Virus record (IMG/VR): IMGVR_UViG_3300017917_001573
Coordinates: 30,972 to 94,971 of that record
Length of the DNA stretch: 64,000 nt
Source: a virus
Strand: one strand, 5' to 3'
Shown: in pieces, positions 1 to 10,322 of the stretch
Layout: each line of letters starts with the position of its first letter
Numbering within the stretch: position 1 is the stretch's first letter
Made by a program: the position numbers and the translations under genes
Notes under the pieces: generated by a model
The model's database searches: none
Told to the model about the DNA's origin: nothing
The model's input: the letters and a program-made list of their open reading frames with translations, nothing else

Positions 1-1
1 T

Positions 2-3000
2 AGACCTAATATTCAGGCAGCAGATGCTTTAACAGAAGTTGATGATAGATTGGTACTATACAATATTACAGAAACAGTAGAACCTAATTTACAACGTGTA
101 ACAAACAATGTAAAACTTACGTGGTCTGCTGCTGCATTGCCTACTCAAATTGTATCTAAATCTTACAAAGATGGCGTATTTGCTGCAAACCATAAAGGTT
201 ATATGGGTGGAGAAGTATATCCATTTTCTTTTCAGTATGTATATGATGATGGTTCAGAATCTAGTTTATATCATATTCCAGGCAGAAAATTACAACCGTC
301 TGATTTAAAAGAAGATCTTTCTGTATTAGACTTTCCACAATCTACATCTTGTGATGATACTACATATCCATATTGGAAGTTGTATGACACATCTACTGTA
401 AAAATTACTAAACAATGGCAAGACATTAAAGATGGAAAAATAAATAATCTTATACAAAGTGGTAAGGACAAATTTGTATCAGATGGTGTTGTAAAACTGA
501 CTACCTTTTTTAATGATGGGTACTTTGAATTTTCTGGAAATCCTACAAATGGAGAGTATGTGACCATTACATTTAGAGATAATGATACTAAATCAGATAC
601 AGATTTTGATTTTGTATTTGTAAATACATTACCTACTGGTACATTCTACAAAACTAATATTGACAACACTTCTTCATACTACATTTTATATGGTGTAATA
701 AATGTTTTAATTGGTGCAACAGATGCAGAAACATTTGAAAACTTTGGTAAAGCTGTTGATTTATATAATGAAATATTTAGTTATGATATGCCTGTACCTT
801 ATAGACAAGGTACATACAATACCTATACTATTTCAGGAGCAAGTGTATCTTTTTCTTTTGTAAAACGTTCTACTAATAATGGATATTTTGTAAGACTTGG
901 AACAGGATCTACATCTATTTTTAATGAAACAACAGCATCTTCTTGTCAAGGTTTGTCTAATCAACAAACATATTTGTCTAATCTTATAGATAATGCCACA
1001 ATTAATTTTAAAACAAATACAGTAGATCCAGCAAATATTTTAAATAGTATTGTATCTAATCAATCATTTTATACAGATTATCCTATATCCTATGATTTGT
1101 ATGATAGTGCAAATAATCTAGCTTACACTATCTATGAATTTACAGGAGAGTTTTATGTTACTACAACATATGAAGTAGAATATAACACATCTGTACCGTC
1201 CATTGCCTTACTATTAAAATATGTAGAATGTAATCCTATTACAGCATATGAAGGAGATTTTCAATACTGGGAATCCACTGAATACTATCCTTGTGATACA
1301 GAAGTATGGGGAGAATTAGCTGGTACACCTATTAGACATCATAAATTCCCAGAACGTTATACAGTTCCACATTTCCAAAATCTATTGGATATATCAGACA
1401 AGTATGGTTTAAATTATACATTCCTACATCCATTTGCTGTAAAAGTAGACCATTCTTCTGTACTACAATCTATTAAGGATTCTGTTGAACAAGGTATTAT
1501 ATCTAAGAAAGATGCATCTAGAATTGTAGGATATAAATTGTATAGAGGTAATCGTGTAAATGATGCTTCTGTAATTGCTAAAGGTCTTTTGTATGATGTA
1601 TGGGAACACAATAAAAAATTGTCTGCTGATACTTCACAAAAGTTCTTTTATCAAAACTATCCATTTAATGACTTACATGCTGACCCATTTATTCTAACAA
1701 ACAATGCTCACATGAGTTCCTTAAGTGATTCTCAATCCATAGATTATATTAAAAATTCTAGTAATTGGATTAGACCTCTGAATGATGGCGAATTCAATAA
1801 TAGGTTTACATTATTATCTCCAGATACAAGTTTTTGGAATATTCCTCTTTCTGGTAGATTACATGTAGATATGGAAGTATATGGTAAAGCTAAAGGACAC
1901 TATTATCCAGTATTTGATCATGCTAAATATAGACGTTTAAAAAATAGAGCGCATATTGGTTCTTGGGGTATTGCTGGTACATTAGCCACACTAGACAATT
2001 TAACAATTGGTACTACTGTAAATATTAAAGCTGGACAAATTCTACCAGAAACTGTCCAACTACAAGAAAGTATTCAAAAGCTTTTAGAATTAGGTACACC
2101 ACTCAGACAATACGTATATCAATACAATGGTGTTGGTGAATACAACAGGTGTATACTAAATCCTGTAAAAGGTCAATTGTGGAGAGACATTGATATTGCT
2201 ACATATTTAGACAGAGATATTGTAAATGTTGGAGATGTTAATCAATTCAACAATTTCAATAGAGAATCTTCTATGTATCTAAAATTAAACAACAATATTA
2301 GATCAACTACAATCAAAGATAATTCTAGATATAAACCATCTGAATTAAAAATTAATCCAGAAGATTTTACACAACGAGATATTTCATCTTATTATGTATC
2401 TATCAAAAGACAGCTACCTGATCAGTATGGACAAGTTCATTCTATTGATTATTGTTATACTGGACAAATGTGGTTTATTAATCAACAGTTATTTCAAAAC
2501 CTAAACTCTATCACACCCAATACTACAAAATCTGTAATATCTAATACTACAGAATATAACGATAGTGTATTTGGTGGAGATGTGTATATTACAAAATTTG
2601 CATCCATTCGCTCACATAGTTATTTTGTAGACAACAGAAAAGGTTTTGTAAATGATTCTGGACAAGGTGTATCTGTAAACTATTCTCAACTATCCAATGT
2701 TGGTTATCCTGCGTATTTCTTAGATACAGAATTTACAGGTTTTGTATCAGACAACAATGAGATTTCTGAATCACAAGCTGAGATATTTGAACAATATGCT
2801 ACAGAACAACAAAACGATTTAGATTCTACTACTAAAACAGGCGATAATGTACAAACATCAGGTTTGAGAAAGACATTCAAAAAAATGAAACTTGCTATTA
2901 AATCTATGCTTACGTCTTTAATTAATCCTGCTAGAGAAGTATTGGATTATTCTGAAACAGATCAATCTAACATTATTGGACAACAAGGTATTATGTATCT

Positions 3001-4579
3001 AGCGTCTATTGGTATTCCTACCTTTTATGTTGAGTCTGTTATCAATACGGAAATGAGACATTCTGGAGAAAATTATGATGAAGATTTTTATCCTCGTATT
3101 TCATCAGATGTACCAGATACATTCTTAGTACGTAAACCATTGGACAAAGACAACACGTATTTATACAACAGAGATTTCTCAAATCAAAATGTAGACAATG
3201 TTGCATTTCCAATGTCTATAAACTATTCTCCAAGAGATAATAAAAAGTATTATGCTAACAGAGCTGTATGGTCACAAAAAGGTTCTATTGAAGAAACATT
3301 ACATAATTATGCATTATTTAGAGTAAATGATTACAAGGATTTCAATACTAAAATTACATCTATTGCAGGTGTCTCTGGTGGTAAAACAGTTGTAACATTC
3401 CCTAATAAAACACACATCTACAATGCATATTCTACCATAGACTCTAATAACAATACCAAAGCTCTATACTTTGGTACAGGAGATTTGTTTGAAAATGGAC
3501 AATCTTTAGTAGATTCTGTAACAGGATATTCTGGTTCTCAAGTAAAACAGTTTCTTTCTTGTGAAGTGGGTTCTTTTTGGGTAGATAATATTAGAGGCGC
3601 AATCTTTTCTTTTACAGATACATTGTCTGAAATATCTTTGTCTAACAAAGAATGGTTTAGAAAATATTTACCTTTCCAAATCATTAAACATTTTCCTAAT
3701 TGTAAAATAGACAATACCTATCACTACAACAAAGTAGGTATGACTATTGGATATGACAATACATTCAATAGAGTTCTATTTACAAAACATGATTATATTC
3801 CTCTAATCAATGGTATTACATACAATGAAACATCTCACCGTTTTTATGTAAATAATAAAGAAGTATTTTTAGAAGACACCAATTATTTTAGGAATGTATC
3901 ATTCACTATTTCATACGATGCACATATGAAAGAATGGAGTTCATTCCATTCATACAAACCTTCTACATACTTACATAATCAAAACAAGTTTCTTAGTATA
4001 CTAAATAACAGAACATACATTCATAACATTCAAGATAAATCATATCAAATTGTATATGGTAAATTGGAACCCTTCATTGTTGAAACACCTATATTTAATG
4101 GTACAACAGATATGTTACAATATGTAGAAAGTTATACTACTGTATATGAAAAAACGCTAAAAGGTACTATACAAGTATTTGATAAGTTTTACAATAAAGC
4201 AATTGTACACAACAAATATCAAACAACAGGTTTATTAAATCTTGTATACAAAGATGAAACCAACGATGATTTAGCTATAACTCATCCTTTTAGACGTATA
4301 GACTCTACCGACATTTTGTATTCTAACAAAGACAATGTTTATACCTTTAATCATATTTGGAATATTTTGAAACAACAAAAAGAAGTATTTATTCCAAATA
4401 CAAAAGATCTAATTATACGAGATTTGAATTTAACTCAATCTGATTATAGTATAGATCAAGATCAAATGGATAGAATAAGAGGCAAAGAATGTTTTGTTAG
4501 ACTTATACAAGACTATACAGACAAATATCAGTTGATTACTGTATTTAATACAAATCATTCTCAACCTTCCGTTTATTAA
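2..4579 (+). CDS. Large tail nozzle/muzzle-like virion protein, 5' end outside window
   Basis: The reading frame is open from base 2 with no start codon. A TTG at 50 looks like an internal leucine codon, because the frame runs uninterrupted upstream of it, so the gene begins left of the window. About 1525 residues are visible, beta-rich in character, with many short N/T/S/Y-rich stretches and no transmembrane segment. I see no enzymatic motif. In crAss-like phages the gene just before the cargo and RNA polymerase genes is the big tail muzzle protein (gp44 of crAss001; related in role to P22 gp10 and T7 gp12 nozzles). The size, composition and position here fit that role. This is inference from synteny, not a motif match. 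The stop is TAA and the next gene starts 14 bases later. Confidence 0.55.
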   Translation, partial: RPNIQAADALTEVDDRLVLYNITETVEPNLQRVTNNVKLTWSAAALPTQIVSKSYKDGVFAANHKGYMGGEVYPFSFQYVYDDGSESSLYHIPGRKLQPSDLKEDLSVLDFPQSTSCDDTTYPYWKLYDTSTVKITKQWQDIKDGKINNLIQSGKDKFVSDGVVKLTTFFNDGYFEFSGNPTNGEYVTITFRDNDTKSDTDFDFVFVNTLPTGTFYKTNIDNTSSYYILYGVINVLIGATDAETFENFGKAVDLYNEIFSYDMPVPYRQGTYNTYTISGASVSFSFVKRSTNNGYFVRLGTGSTSIFNETTASSCQGLSNQQTYLSNLIDNATINFKTNTVDPANILNSIVSNQSFYTDYPISYDLYDSANNLAYTIYEFTGEFYVTTTYEVEYNTSVPSIALLLKYVECNPITAYEGDFQYWESTEYYPCDTEVWGELAGTPIRHHKFPERYTVPHFQNLLDISDKYGLNYTFLHPFAVKVDHSSVLQSIKDSVEQGIISKKDASRIVGYKLYRGNRVNDASVIAKGLLYDVWEHNKKLSADTSQKFFYQNYPFNDLHADPFILTNNAHMSSLSDSQSIDYIKNSSNWIRPLNDGEFNNRFTLLSPDTSFWNIPLSGRLHVDMEVYGKAKGHYYPVFDHAKYRRLKNRAHIGSWGIAGTLATLDNLTIGTTVNIKAGQILPETVQLQESIQKLLELGTPLRQYVYQYNGVGEYNRCILNPVKGQLWRDIDIATYLDRDIVNVGDVNQFNNFNRESSMYLKLNNNIRSTTIKDNSRYKPSELKINPEDFTQRDISSYYVSIKRQLPDQYGQVHSIDYCYTGQMWFINQQLFQNLNSITPNTTKSVISNTTEYNDSVFGGDVYITKFASIRSHSYFVDNRKGFVNDSGQGVSVNYSQLSNVGYPAYFLDTEFTGFVSDNNEISESQAEIFEQYATEQQNDLDSTTKTGDNVQTSGLRKTFKKMKLAIKSMLTSLINPAREVLDYSETDQSNIIGQQGIMYLASIGIPTFYVESVINTEMRHSGENYDEDFYPRISSDVPDTFLVRKPLDKDNTYLYNRDFSNQNVDNVAFPMSINYSPRDNKKYYANRAVWSQKGSIEETLHNYALFRVNDYKDFNTKITSIAGVSGGKTVVTFPNKTHIYNAYSTIDSNNNTKALYFGTGDLFENGQSLVDSVTGYSGSQVKQFLSCEVGSFWVDNIRGAIFSFTDTLSEISLSNKEWFRKYLPFQIIKHFPNCKIDNTYHYNKVGMTIGYDNTFNRVLFTKHDYIPLINGITYNETSHRFYVNNKEVFLEDTNYFRNVSFTISYDAHMKEWSSFHSYKPSTYLHNQNKFLSILNNRTYIHNIQDKSYQIVYGKLEPFIVETPIFNGTTDMLQYVESYTTVYEKTLKGTIQVFDKFYNKAIVHNKYQTTGLLNLVYKDETNDDLAITHPFRRIDSTDILYSNKDNVYTFNHIWNILKQQKEVFIPNTKDLIIRDLNLTQSDYSIDQDQMDRIRGKECFVRLIQDYTDKYQLITVFNTNHSQPSVY

Positions 4580-4593
4580 TAAATTAAACAACT

Positions 4594-7500
4594 ATGTTGA
4601 TACCTAATAAAAATAAATCTAAATCCAGTGTTCCTCAAGAACAACGTCCTATAAGTAATGATTCAGACAAAGACATTACTCAAATGATGGATTTATGGAA
4701 TGTTATATCAGAAGGACCTACTACGGGTCCTTCTTTTGATAATCTATCAAACACACTATCTAATACTACAAATACAATTAAATCTAAAGTAAATAAATTT
4801 GTCCAAACACCACAAGCAAAAAAACTTTCTGATTTAGGACATCTTTCTTTAGATATTGGAGCAGGTGTATTACCTATGTTGAATTCTTATATGGATTCTC
4901 AAAATGCAGTACAACAAGCAAATGATACTATTCAATCAAATGTATTTGGTCAAGTATCCCCTAAGAAACGTTTTAATATGGATTTTGTAGGAGAGAATGA
5001 TCCACTGTTTGCATTACATGCTAAAGATGGTGCATCTATTGGAACAAGTATGGATGGTAGTGTGCCAGTAAATGCAGAAGGTGGAGAACTATATTTGAAA
5101 CCTTCTACTGGAGAAGTATTACCAATTGAAGGTAAATCACATGCTGAAGGTGGTGTTAACTTTAAAGCTGAAGATGGATCTTTTGTATTGTCTGATACTT
5201 TAAAAATATCTAAAGAAGACCTTGAAAAGTATGTAGGAATTAAAGTTAAAACAAAAGAATTTACTATTGCGGAAGTAGTTAAACGATTTCCACATCATTT
5301 TGATGTATCCAAAGAACAAGAAATGCTAGACAATCAAGCATTAGATCCAATACAAAAAAATACTATTGGTTTTAATATGAAACAAAAGTTAGAAAAGCTT
5401 TCTAAACTTTTAGCATACCAACAAGAAAAGAATGGTAACAATGGTGAAGAAATGATGATGTATGGTGGTGAAGCAACATATGCAAAAGAAGGTGCTAGTA
5501 TACAGGATTATCTTGTTAAAAAAGGTATTGATGGGTCTTACGAAAATAGAAAAAAATTATTTTCTTCTATTATACCAAATTATTCTGGTACAGCAGAACA
5601 AAATACACTATTATTATCTAAATTTGAATCTGGAGAAATAAAAGTGGATTCTTCTAATAATATTATCGCAAAAAAAAATAACAATAATCTTTTTGGTACA
5701 GGTGATTATATGAAAGATGTAATTAAAAATAATTCAAAATATAATCCAAATCCTACAACAACAGAAACAACTCGCTATAATTCAATATCTAAGTTTAATA
5801 AAACAACTCAGGATATAATAATGGAAGTTGCAAAAAGAAATAATGGAAAAGTTCTTATTACAGATAAAGGATCAAAACAAACTATTGCAGGAACAATAAA
5901 AAATGGTAAAATTGATCTTATTGCGTTTCCTGTTTTAACAGGACAACAAGATAAACCTGGTCAATATCCTGATGGATACACATTTAATGAGGCTTCTAAA
6001 AATAAAAATGTTAGAATTACACCAACGGGGGCATTTTCTGTAAATAAACAAGATATATATGGTGAAACAGGTTTTAATTTAAATGGTCTTATGGATGCGT
6101 ATCATATAACTTATCCTGATGAGAAAAAAATAAGAGAACCCAAATATAGTGATAATAATCCAAACAATAATAATATGAGTTGGGGCTGTGTTAATTGTAG
6201 AAAAAAAGATATTGACTTTTTATCTGCAAATTTTAATACAAATGATTCAGCATATATTATTGATACACGACTTCCATATGAGGAAAATATAAATATAATA
6301 AATACAAATTTTCACGTAAAGAAAAAAGAAATGGGTGGTCAAAATAATATCATTGCTAAAAAAGGCTCTAAAAATAAATACCAAGAAGCACAATCTAATT
6401 TTACTGTACAAGATAAAGCAGAATTTAATAAACAATTAGAAGAAGCTGTTAAAAGAGGTGATAAAACATTTAATTTTAAAGGTTTGTCATATGCTGCAAA
6501 ACAAGATCCCAATTACAAGTCTGGTATGATGAAAAACAGTAACGGATTAACATTGGGTGATAATTATACAGATGATGATGCTAAAGCGTATTATGGAAAT
6601 CCTAATGCTACTCAATTTCCAGCTTCAAATTTAAGATCTAAAAACTCTTCTGTTCAGACTACTAAAAATGCAGGTTATGCAACAGTAGATATGTCAAATC
6701 CAGATTATCAAATGGATTTTAGAAATAGACATTCTGATGTATGGCAACAATTTAATATGGGTGATTGGAAAGCATCTGATTATATGGATCGTACTAAAGT
6801 AAAAGCTGTACAAGAAGCACTCAATAAAAAAGGATACAATATTAAAACCGATGGTTATTTTGGACAAGAAACATTTCAAGTACCTGGCACAATGGGTAAT
6901 CTTGAGCCTCTTAATGCACTTCTTGATATTGCAGAAAGTCCTTTTGTACCTAAAGAAACGATTACATCTAGTACACCTGATTCTAATCGTGCTAAACCAA
7001 AACCTAAACAAGATTTGTATAAAGCTAGACTTAAAGCATCTGATTATTTAAATCTTATTGATGACCCATCTAGCACAAATTACCATCCTGTATACAACAA
7101 TGATGAAGTTAACCCAAATTTGATTTCTTTAAGATCAGCAAAAAATGATATTGCATCTCAATTCAATACACTTGTTAATTCTAATACAGGAAATCCTTCT
7201 GTAGATAATTTAAGAAAAAATGCTGGTTTTGCAGAAGTAATGAAAGCTAATTCACAAATTGCAGAACAAGAAAACAATACTAACGCTGGAATACTAAATC
7301 AATTTGCTCAATACAACAATGGTATAAAACAACAAAACATGCAATTGCAACAAGCAGCAAATCATCAATTTGTTACAGAAAACAATCAGGATTTAGCTGC
7401 TAGACTTGATGCAAAACGTAAAAAGTTTTTAGACTTTGCTGAAAATGCTAGAAAAGTAGACCAATACAATGCACAATTAAATTTACTACAAAAAACATTT

Positions 7501-7716
7501 GGTGATCATTTTAAAATTGTAAATACTCCAGATGGACCTGGTATAGAACGTAACGGAAAAATTGTTAACTTTGATGGATTAAATAATATCACTCAACTAA
7601 TGCAATGGCAACAAGCATTACAAACAAATCCATATTCAAAAACAGAAGATGCAGACAATGGAAAAACAACTAAGAAAAAAATGGGTGGTAAGAATACTAA
7701 AAAACGATTACTGTAA
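4594..7716 (+). CDS. Virion-associated cell-wall protein with L,D-transpeptidase (YkuD) and peptidoglycan-binding domains
   Basis: A 1040-residue protein. Residues about 150-200 carry an AEGGE...SHAEGG...VLSD pattern that I associate with Bacteroidota phage structural proteins. Residues about 410-560 look like a YkuD L,D-transpeptidase: strand motif FPVLTG, then TPTGAFSV, then H504 and the catalytic motif S-W-G-C-V-N with Cys532. The family norm is [S/T]HGC, so the His before Gly-Cys is Trp here, and the gap from H504 is longer than usual because of an Asn-rich loop. Residues about 735-760 match a PG_binding_1 repeat (VQEALNKKGY, then DGYFG). The C-terminus is Gln/Asn-rich and helical, ending in a basic M-G-G-K tail. 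M-G-G motifs recur three times. The likely role is acting on host peptidoglycan during DNA entry. Domain calls are fairly firm; enzymatic activity and virion location are inferred. Confidence 0.72.
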   Translation: MLIPNKNKSKSSVPQEQRPISNDSDKDITQMMDLWNVISEGPTTGPSFDNLSNTLSNTTNTIKSKVNKFVQTPQAKKLSDLGHLSLDIGAGVLPMLNSYMDSQNAVQQANDTIQSNVFGQVSPKKRFNMDFVGENDPLFALHAKDGASIGTSMDGSVPVNAEGGELYLKPSTGEVLPIEGKSHAEGGVNFKAEDGSFVLSDTLKISKEDLEKYVGIKVKTKEFTIAEVVKRFPHHFDVSKEQEMLDNQALDPIQKNTIGFNMKQKLEKLSKLLAYQQEKNGNNGEEMMMYGGEATYAKEGASIQDYLVKKGIDGSYENRKKLFSSIIPNYSGTAEQNTLLLSKFESGEIKVDSSNNIIAKKNNNNLFGTGDYMKDVIKNNSKYNPNPTTTETTRYNSISKFNKTTQDIIMEVAKRNNGKVLITDKGSKQTIAGTIKNGKIDLIAFPVLTGQQDKPGQYPDGYTFNEASKNKNVRITPTGAFSVNKQDIYGETGFNLNGLMDAYHITYPDEKKIREPKYSDNNPNNNNMSWGCVNCRKKDIDFLSANFNTNDSAYIIDTRLPYEENINIINTNFHVKKKEMGGQNNIIAKKGSKNKYQEAQSNFTVQDKAEFNKQLEEAVKRGDKTFNFKGLSYAAKQDPNYKSGMMKNSNGLTLGDNYTDDDAKAYYGNPNATQFPASNLRSKNSSVQTTKNAGYATVDMSNPDYQMDFRNRHSDVWQQFNMGDWKASDYMDRTKVKAVQEALNKKGYNIKTDGYFGQETFQVPGTMGNLEPLNALLDIAESPFVPKETITSSTPDSNRAKPKPKQDLYKARLKASDYLNLIDDPSSTNYHPVYNNDEVNPNLISLRSAKNDIASQFNTLVNSNTGNPSVDNLRKNAGFAEVMKANSQIAEQENNTNAGILNQFAQYNNGIKQQNMQLQQAANHQFVTENNQDLAARLDAKRKKFLDFAENARKVDQYNAQLNLLQKTFGDHFKIVNTPDGPGIERNGKIVNFDGLNNITQLMQWQQALQTNPYSKTEDADNGKTTKKKMGGKNTKKRLL
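5656..6363 (+). repeat. Short repeats (N-N-I-I-A-K-K) bracketing the L,D-transpeptidase module
   Basis: The same seven residues are encoded at 5656-5676 and 6343-6363, in the same frame but with different codons at several positions. They bracket the YkuD-like module of the 1040-residue protein. The DNA between them is noticeably richer in A and T homopolymers than the flanks. This looks like the scar of a module gain or swap, but seven residues could also be a convergent Lys/Asn linker. Confidence 0.5.
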
Positions 7717-10319
7717 TGAATAGATTTTCTAAAATAGTAGATTCTCCAAAATGGGAAGCAGATGTTCCTATTGAAATGTTACAAAAGGCTCTTTTGTATA
7801 AAGAAGATTTGTTCAATAAAAATCAAAGTATTGTTGCACAAACATTACAAGCATCTAAAAAAATTGGTGACAGTATTATCAATGATGAAGCTCGTGCTAA
7901 GTTTAATGAACAGTACTCTAAGATTAAAGACAATATCAATTCTAAATATTCATCTGATGTAGATTTATCTGATATGAATGTACTAAGTACAATCACATCA
8001 GAATTTTCTCCATTGGTAGACAACCATGAATTAACCAGCACTATTTCAAAAGAACTTACTATTAGAGATAGTATGAACCTAATGAACAAGTTTAAATTAG
8101 ATAACGATGAACGATATAGTGCTGAACATGAAAGAACATTTCAATTAGAACTTCAGCAATATAAACAAAGTCCTATGGGTGCTAATTTGAATCCTTCATA
8201 CAGAACAGCCTATGATGCAGATGGTGAAATACAAAAATTAATTGCGGCATACAAACCAGACCATGTAAAAACAACTAGAGTTAAACCAGGTGGTTATTTG
8301 TATGAAGAAGAAGATGCTTCTGTAAATCAAGAAAAATTATATAATTATATACAAGCAAATCTTTCTAATCAAGGAAAAGAAGAATTGTTATATAGAGGTT
8401 ATGGTCAATATTTGGCTAACTATGCTATGAATCCAGATCCTTTAACTAAAAATTTATATAAAGCAGGTTTAGTAGAATCATATCAATTCCAAGTACAGTC
8501 TAAATTAAAAGCACTTGATGTAGACATGACTTCTACAAAAGCATCATTGTTGATTCATAAAGATAACCCTGAGTTAATTTCAACACTTACACAAAAACTA
8601 AGTGAACAAGAAAATGATAAAAAAGAACTTACTAATAAATTAAACTTTACATCTAATCCTAATAACGTATCAGATAAAATGCTTTTGGGTTTAGCATCTG
8701 ACACACATTTTTTGAATACCATTGGTGTAAAAGCTGCTACAAATGCACACATTGATAATTCCAAAGATATTAAAGTAGATGAAACATATTTTAAACAACG
8801 TACATTAAATTTAGAACAAGCTAAAGTAAATGAGTCTATTAGGCAACATAATTACGAACACCAAGATCGTATGTTAGAACTACAAGCTAAATATGGTAAT
8901 ACAACAAGTCCATTTGGTGGTTCACAAGATGGTGTTGTTATTGGAGATGGTCCAGTTAATCCTGATGAAGCTAGAACAGTGTATGGTCAAGTTGTTTCTA
9001 ATATAGAGAATACATTTCAACAAGGTTTGCAACAAATTCAAACAGAATTCTTTGATGATTATCTAAATTCTATTATTACAAATGGTACAGATGCTCAACG
9101 TAAAGCTGTTATTAGTATGCTTCCTAAAGATAGACAAAAAGCATTTGCTAGTAGATCAGCTAGATTAACAGCAGATGATGTATTTGCTTTAGAAAACAAT
9201 GCTACGTTAGTATCAGAATTTAATAATACCGTTACTAATTATATGAAGATGCCTCCAGAAAAACGTCCTAACTATGGTTGGATTAAAGATTGGAATAATA
9301 ATCCTCAACGTATTGCATGGCAAACAGCATATGACAAACACGCTAGACTACAAGAAAAACTGACAAAAGATTTTAACGATGATGTAACTATTGTAGATCC
9401 TAAAACAAACAAAAAACGTAAACTTACTAGTACGGAACAATTTAAATTAGCTAATTTAATGAAAGAAATTGAATCTGCTAATTATGGTGGTTTAACGGAT
9501 TATGCAACATTGAGTAATTTAAAAGGTGAGCAAGAGCAACAAGATAAACTTTTGAAAAAAGGTATTTTTGCAAATAAAGCTGAATTAGAATATTATCTCG
9601 ATATTGTACATAATACAATGGTTGGAGAAACAACGGGGATTGGTTCTCAAATTGTAAATGCATTAGGTGGACCATTAAAAATGAGTCCGTTGTCTCCAGG
9701 AGGATCGGGAGGAGCCGAAGGATGGTTAAATAGTGCATCCAAAAAATTAAAAAGTGCAGATTTAAATAACATTGGTCAACTACCTAGTATAACACTTAGA
9801 TACAACAAAAAAAATGCTGGTGATGTACAACGTAACACAAATCTTATTGCACACATAAACAAAGATCTTCAATCAAAAGGATTAACTTTGTTACCAGATG
9901 AAGCTGTAATTACAGCTTTTACTTACAATAGTGTGACATATAGTCTTGGTTCAACAAGTACTACGGAAGATGGTGAAAAAACATATTCTCCTGCAATGAA
10001 AACTGTTCCTATTGATGGGTTTAAAATACCTGGTGTTAGAGAAATACTTGCACAAGGTATGACAGAAATTGAAGCAAAAATTCCTAACTCTACTTCTGGT
10101 AGAATGATTTATGGTACAGGTAATCATAATGTTTCTGCTACTACAACAAAAGAAGGACGAGTAAAAGTGAATATTGATGGAAAAGAATTTGCAGATTATC
10201 AATTGGCTGCTATTATGAAACTACAACCTAAATCTTGGGCGGATGTGGTAAACTTTTTCAATGCTATGCCTCCTGTAGAACAAGAACGATTTATTAATCA
10301 ATTAAACACTCAACAATAA
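7716..10319 (+). CDS. Helical putative internal virion (cargo/ejection) protein
   Basis: An 867-residue, charged, mostly alpha-helical protein with no recognisable catalytic motif. The first ATG overlaps the TAA of the preceding gene by one base (TAATG), which supports this start and translational coupling. The N-terminal two thirds are Gln/Lys/Asp-rich and coiled-coil-like. The stretch around residues 640-670 is Gly/Ser/Pro-rich, and the C-terminal about 150 residues look more globular. It sits between a wall-acting protein and the helicase and polymerase giants, so it could correspond to the cargo proteins that crAss-like phages hold in the head-tail barrel. That assignment rests on position and composition only. 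Confidence 0.45.
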   Translation: MNRFSKIVDSPKWEADVPIEMLQKALLYKEDLFNKNQSIVAQTLQASKKIGDSIINDEARAKFNEQYSKIKDNINSKYSSDVDLSDMNVLSTITSEFSPLVDNHELTSTISKELTIRDSMNLMNKFKLDNDERYSAEHERTFQLELQQYKQSPMGANLNPSYRTAYDADGEIQKLIAAYKPDHVKTTRVKPGGYLYEEEDASVNQEKLYNYIQANLSNQGKEELLYRGYGQYLANYAMNPDPLTKNLYKAGLVESYQFQVQSKLKALDVDMTSTKASLLIHKDNPELISTLTQKLSEQENDKKELTNKLNFTSNPNNVSDKMLLGLASDTHFLNTIGVKAATNAHIDNSKDIKVDETYFKQRTLNLEQAKVNESIRQHNYEHQDRMLELQAKYGNTTSPFGGSQDGVVIGDGPVNPDEARTVYGQVVSNIENTFQQGLQQIQTEFFDDYLNSIITNGTDAQRKAVISMLPKDRQKAFASRSARLTADDVFALENNATLVSEFNNTVTNYMKMPPEKRPNYGWIKDWNNNPQRIAWQTAYDKHARLQEKLTKDFNDDVTIVDPKTNKKRKLTSTEQFKLANLMKEIESANYGGLTDYATLSNLKGEQEQQDKLLKKGIFANKAELEYYLDIVHNTMVGETTGIGSQIVNALGGPLKMSPLSPGGSGGAEGWLNSASKKLKSADLNNIGQLPSITLRYNKKNAGDVQRNTNLIAHINKDLQSKGLTLLPDEAVITAFTYNSVTYSLGSTSTTEDGEKTYSPAMKTVPIDGFKIPGVREILAQGMTEIEAKIPNSTSGRMIYGTGNHNVSATTTKEGRVKVNIDGKEFADYQLAAIMKLQPKSWADVVNFFNAMPPVEQERFINQLNTQQ

Positions 10320-10322
10320 AAT

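Noticed and set aside
50-52. TTG as start of the first tail gene
   Set aside because: The frame is open to base 2 and the upstream residues look like normal coding sequence; TTG here is better read as an internal Leu codon of a gene that starts left of the window.
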